This document shows, piece after piece, positions 35,401 through 46,554 of a stretch of 64,000 nucleotides of DNA; within the stretch, counting starts at the first letter, position 1, and each line of letters begins with the position of its first letter. The stretch is from Pocillopora verrucosa. Lineage: Eukaryota > Cnidaria > Anthozoa > Scleractinia > Pocilloporidae. Under the pieces are notes generated by a model. It did no database searches and was not told where the DNA came from. It saw nothing but the letters and a program-made list of their open reading frames with translations. Where the stretch lies: assembly GCF_036669915.1 (NCBI RefSeq), contig NC_089319.1:13143471-13207470 (forward strand), given 5' to 3'. A program made the position numbers and the translations under genes.

Positions 35401-38373
35401 ATTTACTATTGTAGAGTATTTAAGTGAGACTCTTAACTTATTGCAAGACTTGGTGACTTGTATTTTTTTTCCATTTTCTTTGAAGGCTTACTTTATTTTA
35501 GAAACTCAGATTATTGATTTTTATCACAGATTTTCACAAGATTGGAGGCTATCAGGTGATGATTAAATGCCTCTCAAGTGAACACAGGTACACATGTCTT
35601 GTCAAGAAAGCTCTAAAGTTGCAAATAGTAAGATTAATAAAAGTAGCTTACATGTAATAGTAGTATTGCTCACCAGTAAGGTAATTAACTAAATAATGTA
35701 CAGCTTCTTTATCAGTGTAATTTTACTTTATTAGAGTGCGATCATCTAGTTATGCCAATCCAAAACCTTAGAAGAGCAGCATGTGGTGCAACAATTTTAG
35801 ATATCAGGGTCAAATAATAGAGAAACTCTGTCTTGACTGTTCCTGCGGAATCCCTTCCTTGTCATGGTAGGATAGTTTACATTTGTAATTGATAGAGACT
35901 GTGTCTCATTGACAGTAAGAAGTATGCTGGTGTAAGTCATTCTGCTGGCAGACAAGTCAGAGGGCAGGAGAATGATTAACACCCTGTAATTAAACCCCAA
36001 GAATGACTAGCATCTAATTTCTCCTTAAAGCCTACTGCTGAATAATTCATGAGAATTAAGGAAATGTTTGTGGATATGAGAAGCTTTGATTATTAAACAA
36101 ATTCTCCTTGTCGGTACTAAAGCAAAAGAGAAGACTAGGAAGAATATGGATTCAGATGATTAGGGTGTATAGGGTGAGAACTGATCATCTGGCCCTTTAG
36201 GTTAAGTGCAGGGCATGAGGCCAATAATAATACCCTTTGAGTAAAAGGATCCAGTCATTCAGTAATAGAGGAGTCACCTATAGTTGTGTGCTCCCTCACT
36301 TTCCACAGACTGCACTTAGTGGGCAGTCAGTAAGAGTAATGACATGAGTTCATACCCAGCCTGAGGCAGCAAAAGAGGAAAAATATCACCCTCCTCTCCT
36401 TCTCCTGTTCTCTGTATAATCATTCTGCTGGTTAGGTACAAGCTAGACCATACTCAAGGATACATGTGCCTGTAATTCAAAACAATGAGACTTATATGTA
36501 CTATTTATTGTATATTTAAAACATAGCTAACAGTTACTAAAAGTGATTCTATTCTATTAATTTGTAGCTCTTTAAGATGGAGAGCAGCTGACATTTTGGC
36601 AGTGTGTGTTCAGAATAACCCATACTGTCAAAAGGCAGCAATGGAAATGAACATCCTTCCAACACTTACTTCTTTGCTTGAAACTGACCAGTTGGATCAA
36701 GTGAGAATCAAAGCTTTATATGCAATATCAGGTGAGTATGATGACCCTGTCAGGACTTAAAATGCTTGTTACAATTTTTTTAGTTTTTTTAAATTGAAAC
36801 TGAATTTAGCAATGGACCGCACTTTCCATAAGTTTACCAGCATAATGACCCACACTGGATGTTGGGAGAACATGCCGAAAGTTTTTAAATCACAGGCCTC
36901 CATGGTCTATTGCTTTTATAAGAATTTTCATTCCAACTTGTCCCCCATATATGTTGCAATGTCTTGTTATGTACTGTGTAAAGGCCTCTAAACAACTGAG
37001 ATACATGTGCAGCTCAGAGCATTCACCACACTGCACAAACTGTGACACTTCATTTTTACTTCCTGACAATTTTCATTCATGCTAGGTTTAACAAGAGATT
37101 TTCCCAAAGCTGAGGAGGCATTTTTAAAAGATGATGGAGTTTCGATGTTATTTCGAACAATGCAAGCAGAAAATGAAAAACTGATAACTAAGTCTGCATT
37201 CATGACAAGGAATTTGCTGATGACAAATCCTACACTTAAAGGTATTGTCAAAATACCTTTGTAAATGCTCATTAATTCTTGTTTTTATAGATTAAAATTA
37301 ATGAGCAACTATAGTAGTTTTCTTTCTGATTTTACAGTCCTAATTTGATTTGTGTAGTTGTAGTTGTTATTTTATCTCTGACCAAGTTTTCTAAATTAAG
37401 TGAAAACAACTGTGGCTGTTGAGCTGGTGATGTTGCTTTGACCTGATACAACTCTGGTTAGGTTATTTACTTTTTTTAATTACTTTGCCTGCCCTCTTTG
37501 CAGAAACTCTCTTCAAGATGGGCCTTACTGAGCAGCTTGTTGGATTATTACGAGGTCCTCAGAATTCCTCTCGATCACATGTAATAAATCTGTTCAAGAC
37601 CTTTGTGATGGATTATCCACCAGCCATAAATGAGTGCCAAAGATCTGAATTTGATTTGGAGAGACTTCTGTCATCTATAATTACATCCAGTATGGAAGAT
37701 GACCCAGATGCACATGAGGTAACATTGCAATCTTTCGTCACAGAAATGCATAATTGTGTTAAGTCTCAGCTATCAGCAGCCTACACTACTTGGAGTAATA
37801 TTCTCATGTCCTTTGCTGTTCTATTGTGCTTGATCAACAAAATTATTTTTACGAGAGACTTAGGTTTTATAGACCTAAGAGCAGACAAAGACCACTTGGG
37901 TACTTTCTTTTACAAATTCATACTGAGAATGCAGTAATTCAAAGAGGGAATTGATGTTTGCATTAGAGAGTCTGTTTGAGCTTTTCTCATTACCTTTTGT
38001 GTGAAAACAAAAGTATCATGCATGTCTCATGTCCCACGTGACCATCATCATCTCATGACAAGCGGGTGGCTAATTTCAATAATCTGACTAGAACAACCCC
38101 CAAGTGAATTTTTAACAGTCCCCCATCAGTATCAATTTTACTTTGTATACATGATGCATTCTGTGGAACATTTGTCTAAAGATTCTCAAGCACAGTTATT
38201 TACTAACCCTGTAAAATATCATTTCAATGAAACAAATTAGTGATGAAATTCTATATGTAACCAATAAAAGTAATGAAAGTGATTGTCATCAAATAAAATT
38301 TGTTTTTCTTTTTTTTTTCTAGGATATGATCCTTAATTGCAAGGAATTGCTGAATATTTGCTTCAAAAAATAG
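32472..38373 (+). CDS. HSPBP1: Hsp70-binding protein 1 (HspBP1/Fes1-type nucleotide exchange factor), 7 exons
   Basis: Armadillo-repeat nucleotide exchange factor that clamps the Hsp70 ATPase domain in the cytosol. Exons: 32472..32600, 34284..34470, 35530..35587, 36568..36731, 37086..37241, 37504..37718, 38323..38373. All junctions are GT-AG and phases close, giving 960 nt and 319 residues (human about 359; the difference is mainly the missing Gly/Ser-rich N-terminus). Landmarks are the N-terminal YPRNLQGVMQFA motif (family RNLQGLLQ), MSKERREWLQEAL across the exon 1/2 junction, then armadillo repeats with LRWRAADILAVCVQNNP, DQVRIKALYAISGLTRDFP and KSAFMTRNLLM, ending in a short helix with CKELLNICFKK. 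The start is the first ATG in a frame that aligns with the family N-terminus. Introns 2 and 3 hold family B repeats. Confidence 0.95.
35072..35238. repeat. 69-bp tandem repeat within dispersed repeat family B
   Basis: AAGAGTGACCAGCATCTAAT begins at 35072, 35141 and 35210 (the last with one change). The two complete units appear identical and the third is partial. The sequence belongs to the same family as 27628 and 62501, so part of a repeat copy was duplicated in tandem. It lies in HSPBP1 intron 2. Confidence 0.85.
35990..36180. repeat. Dispersed repeat family B copy in HSPBP1 intron 3
   Basis: Has AAGAATGACTAGCATCTAAT, TTCATGAGAATTAAGGAAAT and ACAAATTCTCCTTGTCGGTA in family order, ending with GTGTATAGGGTGAGAACTGA. 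Confidence 0.6.
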
Positions 38374-39687
38374 AAACATTCTCAGCCCAGCTCTGGAAGT
38401 AATTTAAGATGGTTTACTGTAAAATAAACTAAGTTCCAATCTGCACTCCTCTCAAATTTGTTTTTGTTAATTAGCTCTCATGTTTTAATAAGTAACTCCT
38501 AAGTAAACACTTTCATTCCAGTAAGTGCCCTGTACCATTAAGCACCCCTTATTCCACTAAGCATCAATAGAAGTGCCCCTATTCTGTTGTGTGTGGCATT
38601 TTTGTAGTTTTCCCTGTATTTGAATTAAGTTATTAAATTGAATAAAGTAGTCAAATTAGCATTGTTCTACAAATTAGGTTGTTTTTGTGACAGTAGATTT
38701 GAGATGTGGAATGAAATAGCAATGCACAAATAATTGTTGGTGGAAAATGTCAACTGTTTATGTGATGTAGGCCTGATTAACAACAACTGATCACATGCCC
38801 AGATTCAACTCTGCAAATAAATTCATTAAGTATATATGACACAAGTGAATAGTCCTTTTTGGACTCACAGATTGGCTGGTTCCAAAGTGAATAGCAAGTA
38901 CTATTCACCTCTGGGTAACTGAAGAAACAAAACCATGCGTCAAGAGTTTAATTTCCAACCTTTTGCAGTATACTGAGAGAAATAAACTAATTTTTTTGGC
39001 ATGTGTGGTATATACTGTAATGAAGGCTATTTTTAGTTGTGATTTACATAACTTTCAATACCCTTTTGTTTTGTGGACATACTTTCAAATTGTCGTCATC
39101 ATGTTTCATTCGGCCACAAGACACGTCTTAGTTGCAAGCAAGATTGAAGGATTGTCAAAATACTAGAATGATAGAACGAGGAAAGAGGTATGTCATCTTG
39201 TTTATTTTTGTATTTTTAAACCAAAACGTGTATAATCAAAGGTAGTATTGTTTCACTTGGGATATTTGTGTTGTTTGATTGATCTATACACACCCTGTGT
39301 GTTTGAGTGTTAGGACATTTCAATTAGCGTGTATCATATGGTTATGGCCTATTCTAATTCATTTTATTTCAGTTTCAAGAAACCAGTTGAGATTTGATAG
39401 ATGCTTGAAGGTTCGCGTTGTTCAAGTTACATTTGATTTATGTCAGCATCATCTCAGTGCTGGTGAAAGCGGTGGATATTTACTTTGCTGATTTATGGCT
39501 CACTAAACATCCACCACTATTCAACTTTACTTTGGTGAATTATTGTTAAATATTCACATCACAAATTTAACTGTGATGACCATCACGATGAATTGTCACG
39601 CAAGACAAGATTAAGAGGAAGCTGTTGCATGACAACCCCAAAGAAATCAAGAATTTCTAGTCTCAATCTTCAGTCCACATTTAAAGT
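38374..39687. other. Intergenic interval between HSPBP1 and the Cupin_5-like gene
   Basis: AT-rich, with the two genes ending toward each other. An AATAAA lies at 38423..38428. No further coding exon, tRNA or clear repeat was recognised. Confidence 0.5.
38423..38428 (+). terminator. Candidate poly(A) signal of HSPBP1
   Basis: AATAAA about 50 bases after the HSPBP1 stop codon (38371..38373). Confidence 0.5.
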
Positions 39688-40175
39688 CTACTTTAAACAA
39701 AATTTTTCGATGATCTCTTTATGCTGTGGGAACATTTCAATCATCTTGTCGCTATCGCCAATTTCTAAGTCCTCATAGTCAAAGCCTGGGCCAGCTGCCT
39801 CACTGAACACGCATAAGCCACTCTTGTCTTCAAGCTCTAAAGCAAACCACACGTTCTTTGGCACATGACAGTGAAATCTGGCTTTATTATCCCTCAGTGG
39901 GTCCCCAATAATTTTGGTCTCGTATCTGCCATCCTCATGTATCATGTGTAAGATGATATGGCTGCCCAAGTGATGGAAATATGTCTCCCCTGACTTCATT
40001 TTGTGCCACGCGTTTATGTCTGATCCCCTTAGGAGAAGATAAATTACTGAATACGCATCCCTTACTTGGCGCCCAGAGCTATCTAGGGGTTGAACTTTAG
40101 TTGTTGCATTTAGGGATAATAACCTCCTAATGGAAGAGGTTTAAGGTTCAGAGCGTTAATGTACTCGTCCGCCAT
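39688..40175 (-). pseudogene. Cupin_5 (DUF985)-type small protein with a frameshift
   Basis: An ATG at 40173..40175 opens a frame reading MADEYINALNLKPLPLGGYY, which fits the N-terminal helix and GGYY turn of Cupin_5 proteins. The frame stops at a TAA a few codons later. A second frame, shifted by one base, continues without interruption from about 40121 to the TAG at 39688 and holds the rest of the domain: AYSVIYLLLRG, HKMKSGETYFHHLGSH (the metal-site-like region) and GPGFDYEDLEIGD near the end. A single missing base at about 40113..40121 explains the break. Possibilities are a sequencing or assembly error, a null allele, or a recent pseudogene; the long clean second frame argues against old decay. 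The biochemical role of this cupin family in animals is not established. It is head-to-head with vezatin. Confidence 0.7.
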
Positions 40176-40466
40176 TGCTAAGTCTAGTTTTATGCTTCGT
40201 ATGATTATGAGTGTAGTGTCCTTCTCCTCAATCTACTTTGTGTAGCGTGCGCGATGTGTATTATAAACTATAGCGCACAATCTTAAACTCAGCATCAAGT
40301 TGAAAGAGTCGTCCGGTTGGATCTTCGCTCTCGTTCAGGTCTCACTCACACTAAAGAAAGAAGTCCTTCTAACAACAGAGTGAGGATTTTCTCGCAAGAA
40401 ACAAAAAGAATTTGAGTGGGGTACTTTATAATACCATTTCATGACCGGTCTACACTTTTGAAAAAA
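40176..40466. promoter_or_regulatory. Head-to-head interval between Cupin_5-like gene and vezatin
   Basis: 291 bases separate the two divergent start codons. They presumably contain both promoters and 5' leaders. No TATA box was identified. The upstream in-frame ATG at 40416 of the vezatin frame lies in this interval. Confidence 0.45.
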
Positions 40467-42575
40467 ATGGAAGACGAGGATGTAGTTTTGGAAAACTCAC
40501 CCTTGCAAAAATACCTCAACGAAATCGGTTATGTTGACTTTGAAGACACGAATGGTCGGAAAAGGCAAGAAGAGTTTGAAAAGAGCAACCATGGTTCCGT
40601 TTGGACCTACAAAGATTGTCTCGTTGAGTTTTCACAGACCGTAATTGAGCTTGCTCGGTATATTTACAGCTCGTCTTTGTCGTGGTTTGTTTTAGTACCT
40701 TCAGTGAATGATATTGAAACTTTCAGGAATGACTACATCGTGACTGTGTATAAATCACAAACACTGAAGAAGGATGACATCAGTTTTTTATCCCAGTTTG
40801 ATCCGAAACTATTCGTTAGTGCTAAAGCGGAAATGGCAAGTGGTTTTGGCGAATGGAAATCTTTTGCTCATGGAAACTATATTTTATCTTTAATTTTGCT
40901 GGTTATTTCTCTGCTTCTGGTAAAGATTGACGGTCTTCTCTTTCCTTCTGTTTTGGCATTTTTGGTGATACTCTTTGCGTCCTCTGCTAGAGTTTTACTG
41001 CGATATTTCTTCATTCATCGTCATCAGACAAATTTAGTTGCACTGAAACGGTTTGCACAGCAGACAAAACAACTGACTCTCCTGGTGAAAAGATCTATAA
41101 AATTCATTCAAGAAATAGAACTAACATCAAAAGGTTATACCATGGTAGGCCCAATGATGCCTGCATTTTTCTCAGGAGACAGTGAAAACTTGGCAGAATC
41201 AGTGATATTTCCAACATTAAGAAAAAACATTATGGAAAATACTGAGCCTGTGTTGTTGTCTATACAGAATTCTGCTAAGGAGCTACTCTTTCATTTTCCT
41301 CTCCCACCAGAACTTACTAAGATATTTACATACTTTTCAACAGGATCCATTGGAAATCTGCATGTAGGAATCAAGGAAATTGTGCCAGATGACTCAACTG
41401 AAAAAGTGTCATTGCAGGGCTTAAAAAATGTGGCTTCATTACTTTCAAGCCTGCAGTCAGAATTTCTTAGTAGATTCTTGCTTTGTTTATCACTTGAAGT
41501 AAATGATGGTAACTTGAATCAATTATACATCAAACTCTTTAAAAATATAGAGAAGATATTTGGAATTTCATTGAAAATGATAGAATGTTCTGTAGTATCA
41601 ATTGAGAGATGTTATCATGTACATGAAAGTTACTGTTTCATGAGCAAAGAGTGTGAAAAGCCTCCTGTGAAGCCTTGTGTCGATCAGACAGCAAGGGCTC
41701 TTGATATAACTCTTCGTAGCATTCAACGGCACCTTCAGGTGGGAATTTTGAGAGTAGAGTCCATTCAAAAGGAAAGATGCCAATTGTTAGGGCCTAAAGG
41801 AGATCATGACTCTAAAGCCAAGAATTCACTCCCTTTGAATTTAGAGACAGCATTTAAGTGGATAAAAAGTGATCTTGAGTCTGCATTAACCTGTTGGCAG
41901 GAGGGTGAGGAACTCTTCAACAAACTTCTAGGTAAAGAACCTACTGCAAATCAGAACAAAGTTTCTTGTGACACCAAGAGTGATGAAATATTGGAAGAAT
42001 CACAGAATCTTTACACACTGGACCTGACAGAGGATGTTGAAGAGGGTGATAATGTATATGAGGCCTTTTCTGATCCATATGAAGAAGTTGTGATTGACCA
42101 AAAGGCTCTAAATGTTGAGGATGTTGAAAAAGAGCAGAGAGAAGCAAGGGAAAACAAGCGACTGTTACAAGAACTGAAGACTGTTTTGCTTTCAAAGGCA
42201 AAGGATCCACTCATTGGCACTGCAGGATTTGTCCAACCTGCAGTGAAACAACCTACCCATAATCTCCTCAATGTATCAAACACAGATAGTAAAACATGGC
42301 CTCATGGTGGCCAAGGTGGACTTACAACACTGAAAGAAGACGAAACAAAAATCTGTTTCAATCTCAGGGACTCCTGTCATCAAAAGTGGCTGTCCTCAAA
42401 TGAGGCACACAGTCAGGTGTCTTGTATACATGCAAACGAGCATCCCGTTAGACCCCCTTCGCTGTTGGGAACTTTCCCGTCTTCAGTGGCTGTTTCAGTT
42501 GCTGCTGCAGCAGCTGCACACAGTAGGGCTATGGGATTGAATGAGGAATCCTTTTTTAGTGATGACACAGACTGA
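40467..42575 (+). CDS. VEZT: Vezatin-like adherens-junction transmembrane protein, single exon
   Basis: Vezatin links myosin VIIA to the cadherin-catenin complex in vertebrates. The ATG at 40467 is chosen over the in-frame one at 40416 because EDEDVVLENSPLQKYLNEIG aligns with the vertebrate N-terminus (EEVVFENSPL...); it gives 702 residues (human about 779). Two adjacent membrane segments lie near residues 136-175 (ILSLILLVISLLLV and VLAFLVILFASS), followed by a basic stretch and the vezatin domain core KRSIKFIQEIELTSKGYTMV. The charged segment EQREARENKRLLQELKTVL near residue 560 is the conserved late helix, and the Ala-rich SVAVSVAAAAAAHSRAM motif near the C-terminus is also found in vertebrates. 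The entire coding region is uninterrupted, unlike its intron-rich neighbours and the multi-exon vertebrate gene. No inactivating mutation is seen. Confidence 0.9.
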   Translation: MEDEDVVLENSPLQKYLNEIGYVDFEDTNGRKRQEEFEKSNHGSVWTYKDCLVEFSQTVIELARYIYSSSLSWFVLVPSVNDIETFRNDYIVTVYKSQTLKKDDISFLSQFDPKLFVSAKAEMASGFGEWKSFAHGNYILSLILLVISLLLVKIDGLLFPSVLAFLVILFASSARVLLRYFFIHRHQTNLVALKRFAQQTKQLTLLVKRSIKFIQEIELTSKGYTMVGPMMPAFFSGDSENLAESVIFPTLRKNIMENTEPVLLSIQNSAKELLFHFPLPPELTKIFTYFSTGSIGNLHVGIKEIVPDDSTEKVSLQGLKNVASLLSSLQSEFLSRFLLCLSLEVNDGNLNQLYIKLFKNIEKIFGISLKMIECSVVSIERCYHVHESYCFMSKECEKPPVKPCVDQTARALDITLRSIQRHLQVGILRVESIQKERCQLLGPKGDHDSKAKNSLPLNLETAFKWIKSDLESALTCWQEGEELFNKLLGKEPTANQNKVSCDTKSDEILEESQNLYTLDLTEDVEEGDNVYEAFSDPYEEVVIDQKALNVEDVEKEQREARENKRLLQELKTVLLSKAKDPLIGTAGFVQPAVKQPTHNLLNVSNTDSKTWPHGGQGGLTTLKEDETKICFNLRDSCHQKWLSSNEAHSQVSCIHANEHPVRPPSLLGTFPSSVAVSVAAAAAAHSRAMGLNEESFFSDDTD

Positions 42576-42835
42576 AAAACCTTCCAATCAGAGAAATTGA
42601 CATCTAGACCACTGTGATACCTGTTGTTTAGGAGAGTTTAGCTCTGGCTAGGAAGAATTTTATTTGTTCTCCACCCCTCAATATTTTTTTTGTTAAATTA
42701 TGATACTTAACTGCATTTGAAATTCCAGAAAGTAACCTAACTATTTCAAAGTTGTCTTCAAATGAACTGGTGGCTATTTGTGAGATATTCAATTCTCATT
42801 CCATTATTTCCCATTTCTTGGAGATCTTTTTGGAC

Positions 42836-42841
42836 AATAAA
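42836..42841 (+). terminator. Candidate poly(A) signal of vezatin
   Basis: AATAAA about 260 bases after the vezatin stop codon, followed by a GT-rich stretch (GAGCTGTGTTTTG). Confidence 0.55.
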
Positions 42842-44560
42842 GAGCTGTGTTTTGTAATCTTATGTTGAGTATTGATTTTTGGTTTGTTAGTTAGCCCAAC
42901 AGCTGTTTGTGAAGCACACTTTGTGTTTGAGGCCATCTGATTTGTGCGCAGCTAAGTTACTGAGTTGTGAAATAGTGAAATAGTGCATCCATAGTCCGAT
43001 TAAGAGCATATTTGAAAAAAATCATCAAACATTCTTTATGAGTGGAGATAAAAATTGTATGGTTTCTGAGACAGATATCTCCCTCTCCTCTGAGAGGACC
43101 CCAACAGGACACTTACCAAAGTCCACTTGACAATGGTATTGTACAAAGTTATACTGACTTAGTGTAGAGAAAATGAGGAAGCAAAATTGGGTCAAAGTAA
43201 GGCTTGTGGTAATTATATATATGGGGTGCACTCAATACAAGTTCCATTATACCTCTATTACTAAATATGTCTGAAGGGCCTTGATGTGTTGTGTTTGTAC
43301 AGGCTAATGTGTCCTTTCATGCTCTTATATGTAATAAATGAAATAAGTATCCTTTTGTGTAGGCAACCCCTACCTCCTCATTTTTATTAGAGGAAGGGTT
43401 GAAGAGGGAAGAAAACAATCTTTCATTGTCATTTTACAATTATGCAAACTTCAGTTGCTTTTGTATTATTTCTTTCAATTACTTCTCTCCATGTGCTTTC
43501 ACTGAAAATTTAAATTAATGTCCCATAATGATTTTGCCCAAACAAAGTGCCTGTTCAGTGGAAGAAAAAAAATCCAATAAACACCCCCAGAACAACGAGC
43601 TCTCCGTCCAGCAAACGCTCTCCTCTTTTGCTCACCTTTTGAGCGCTGAGGACACTTTTTGAAGAAAAAAGGAGGAATTCGTGCTGCGACTAATTTTCAC
43701 GCGTTAGACGCGCGCACGTTGACGCCCTCAAATGGCTGACTTTCTGGCTGGAGGCTCACTAGTGATGAAAATCGAGATTTTCTCTTAACCAAACTCTGTA
43801 ACCCCTCTTAATTATTTTGGTCAGAACTGTATCTTTATAGAGCAGAAAAACTATTTCAGCACATATCGATGGCCAAGTTTGTGGAAATTTGATCATAAGA
43901 ACGGATAAGCCCTGGCACATCTAACAAAATCATGCCGAACTCGGAGATCAATGACAAGTCCTATTTCAACGTAGACACAAGGGAAACAAACTTCGTTGCT
44001 AATTTCTCTCTTGGATTCTCGTCTTCAGGGCAGATCGTTTCTCCTGGTCGGCTGGGCTTGATGGCAATATTGTTTGATAAATATGACAGGCGATGGGCTC
44101 AAATGAGCCCATTGTTTCAGTAATTTGTACTTTCAATGAACATTTACACAAAAATGATTCCTGAATTGAACAGATTAGCAGATGGCGATCTTTGAAAAAG
44201 TCGAAGAATATGCTGGATGCTACCAGTCATGCTAATGTCATGTTCATTGCCGTCCAGTGAAATGGAGGTAGTTTGCCCTCTTTTAACTAGGAGCTAGCAC
44301 TCCAGTTAAAAGTATGAAATAGCTTTCATGTTCCCTTCTTTTTGTCTCTCAATGTAATGACTCAGAGAGAAAAGATGCTTCGAAACATGGGGTAAATTTA
44401 ATAGCTGCTCCACTTAGAAAACTATGAAATGGCTGCAATTTCCACCTGATGCATGGCTAGGAGATGCGATAAGCCACAGAAGTCTTTCTGGTGTTGCGGC
44501 CTAGTCAAGTTCAGTACCAGTACTTCATTAGAGAGCATCGTATTCAAAAATGGTATCCGA

Positions 44561-44766
44561 TCAAGTCGCCCACATACCAGTTTGCCCACGTCAACTCGCC
44601 CGTGCATAAAATCACTCCAATTAGCTCGTTATAGAATAAATCTTGTTTTAAGTAAAAGATTGATGTTTTTTGGAATGATAATAAAGTGACTGAAGTTTCA
44701 ACAACGATTCGTTAACTTTACGCCGTTGCGAGTTGGCGTGGGCAAGTTGATTCGTGGGCGACTTGA
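44561..44766. mobile_element. About 206-bp MITE with imperfect 38-bp terminal inverted repeats
   Basis: The left end TCAAGTCGCCCACATACCAG (44561) and following TTTGCCCACGTCAACTCGCC are mirrored by GCGAGTTGGCGTGGGCAAGT and TGATTCGTGGGCGACTTGA (ending 44766). The same GGCGAGTTGG-type word is tandemly repeated at 61113..61170. No coding capacity. Confidence 0.7.
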
Positions 44767-44963
44767 CTGTAATTCAAACAGCTGTAGAGGAACCTGGCAC
44801 TCATAACCTCAGAAGAATTCCCGCGCTAGACATGTTGGCAGGTGTTACGAATTTTTCTAAAATAATTCAAATAGTACGCGCGCTCTGATTGGCCATAAAA
44901 CCATTTTACATGAGTGTATGTAAACACGGTTTTCGTTCCTCTTTCATAAGTTATTTTATAAAA

Positions 44964-45147
44964 GAAATGTAAAATGGTTTTTCGTGTTTACATAGCCTGA
45001 TGTAAACACTTGGGAGGTTGGGAGAACACTCGATAAGCTGGAAACCACTCCGCTTCGCGTCGTGGTTTCCTACGCTTATCTCGTGTTCTCCCAACCTCCC
45101 GCGTGTTTACATCAGGCTATGTAAACACGGAAACCATTTTACATTTC
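44964..45147. repeat. 184-bp near-perfect palindrome (foldback element)
   Basis: The left arm from GAAATGTAAAATGGTTTTTC through TTTACATAGCCTGATGTAAA and GAGGTTGGGAGAACACTCGA to GGAAACCAC is matched by its reverse complement from GTGGTTTCC to GAAACCATTTTACATTTC. Arms are about 85 bp and the loop about 13 bases (TCCGCTTCGCGTC). Additional partial arm copies lie just upstream (ACCATTTTACATGAGTGTA, about 44900). Confidence 0.85.
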
Positions 45148-46554
45148 TTCAGCAACAACAGTGAAATGGAACTCTGCAGAGCGAGTTATTGATATTTGTA
45201 CCAACGTATAGGTCATTTGCTAGATAAGTATTCCTGATGATAAATTTAATGAAAGAAACCGTGGGATAAAAGTGGAATTTTTCTCGCCACCCAGCACATG
45301 TACCTCAGGGACTTTTGAGGAATTTTCTTGCCACCCAAACTACATAATGTTGTTTACAACAAAGCAATTGAAAAGTTTCACATATTCTTTATATGGTCTT
45401 TGCCCCAAAACAATAAGCATGTTGCCCTAGAAAGAAGCCTTTGGTTAAATTTGTTGTGCAAGATGAAACTGTTGCCAGAGCAAGACCTACGTTGAACAGT
45501 ATCGATAGTCTTAGGCATGAAAAAAGTAAACTAAATACCCCCGTAATACTCGGCGTATCACAATTGACTGCGACCCACGGTCTCGTTCGTTGTCAGGTCA
45601 ACACACTGGTATATCACTCCTCGAGATTAAATTCCATTATATTAACCCAGTTGAGCCCTTCTTTAACTATTTTCCACATTTTGAAGACTAACATTTACAC
45701 CCAAAAGGTTCCCGATATATATTCTTAATCGAATGCCCTGTTTTTAACTTCCGATAAAAATTCAGTTTTGAAATTATTGAAATTAGAAGCGCAATAACGA
45801 TAAAGTAAACGTGAGAGAGTATGGGGGTTTTGATAACGGGATGAGATGCGAGCCGCCCTTCCTTTTCGAATCCGTTGCGCGAGTCAAAAATATTCCACGC
45901 GGCGCGCTAACATCAACTTTTTTCACTCATTTTTTTTAATTCGAGCAGCGAATTTGGCGGAAAAGAGGGGAATTTTCGTAGTCTAATAATGGGATTCCGC
46001 TGAGAAATATCCCCTCCTCAGCTATTGTTGCTTGATCTTGACATACACCCAGTTAATACTTGACCAAGTGAGACTATCCTCATTTCATCTCATTATGCCC
46101 CCCTCTAGATATAACAGGCGGGTCTTCTGCGGGCAAGTCGTAAACACAAAAACATCCTCCCTCCATCTACTTGTTTTGTTATTTTTCGTCCTGGTGCCTG
46201 TTAGTGCAACCTTAGATCAACGTTTTCTTAAATTATTTGATACCCATAGCAAAATTCTTTATTCACGAATGCAAATAGTGAAAGATAAAAATCCAATATT
46301 ATCAAGTTAACTAGTAAAAGTTAACACAATCTACAAAAAAGAACGACAAATAACAGCAAAACAAAATCAGATGATTAAACATAAAAAAGGTAAAGATTAC
46401 GTCCGCGATTAGCTTTTCCGACGTTTTAATACCCTACTGTTAATCTGCCTGGTTAATTACGGCAAAGAGTTGAAAAATGTATATTTTGTTAGATCTCTCG
46501 GATCGTAACTTTTAACCTCACTAATGTTTCTAGACTCATCTCACTAATCCCACT

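Larger units (their letters stand above)
42576..46554. other. Intergenic, repeat-rich interval between vezatin and B4GALNT3/4-like gene
   Basis: The two genes converge. An AATAAA at 42836..42841 fits the vezatin 3' end. A reverse-strand AATAAA at 46258..46263 could serve the B4GALNT gene. Two inverted-repeat elements (44561..44766 and 44964..45147) were identified. GC-rich text near 43600-43750 and 45840-45960 is unassigned. No conserved protein was recognised in the short open frames. Confidence 0.5.

Noticed and set aside
41941..42283. Two antisense frames of about 90 codons inside vezatin
   Set aside because: They lie opposite a well-supported coding region and show only mirrored codon composition.
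43932..44123. 63-codon plus-strand frame upstream of the 44.5-kb MITE
   Set aside because: No recognisable motif and no flanking exon; not annotated as a gene.
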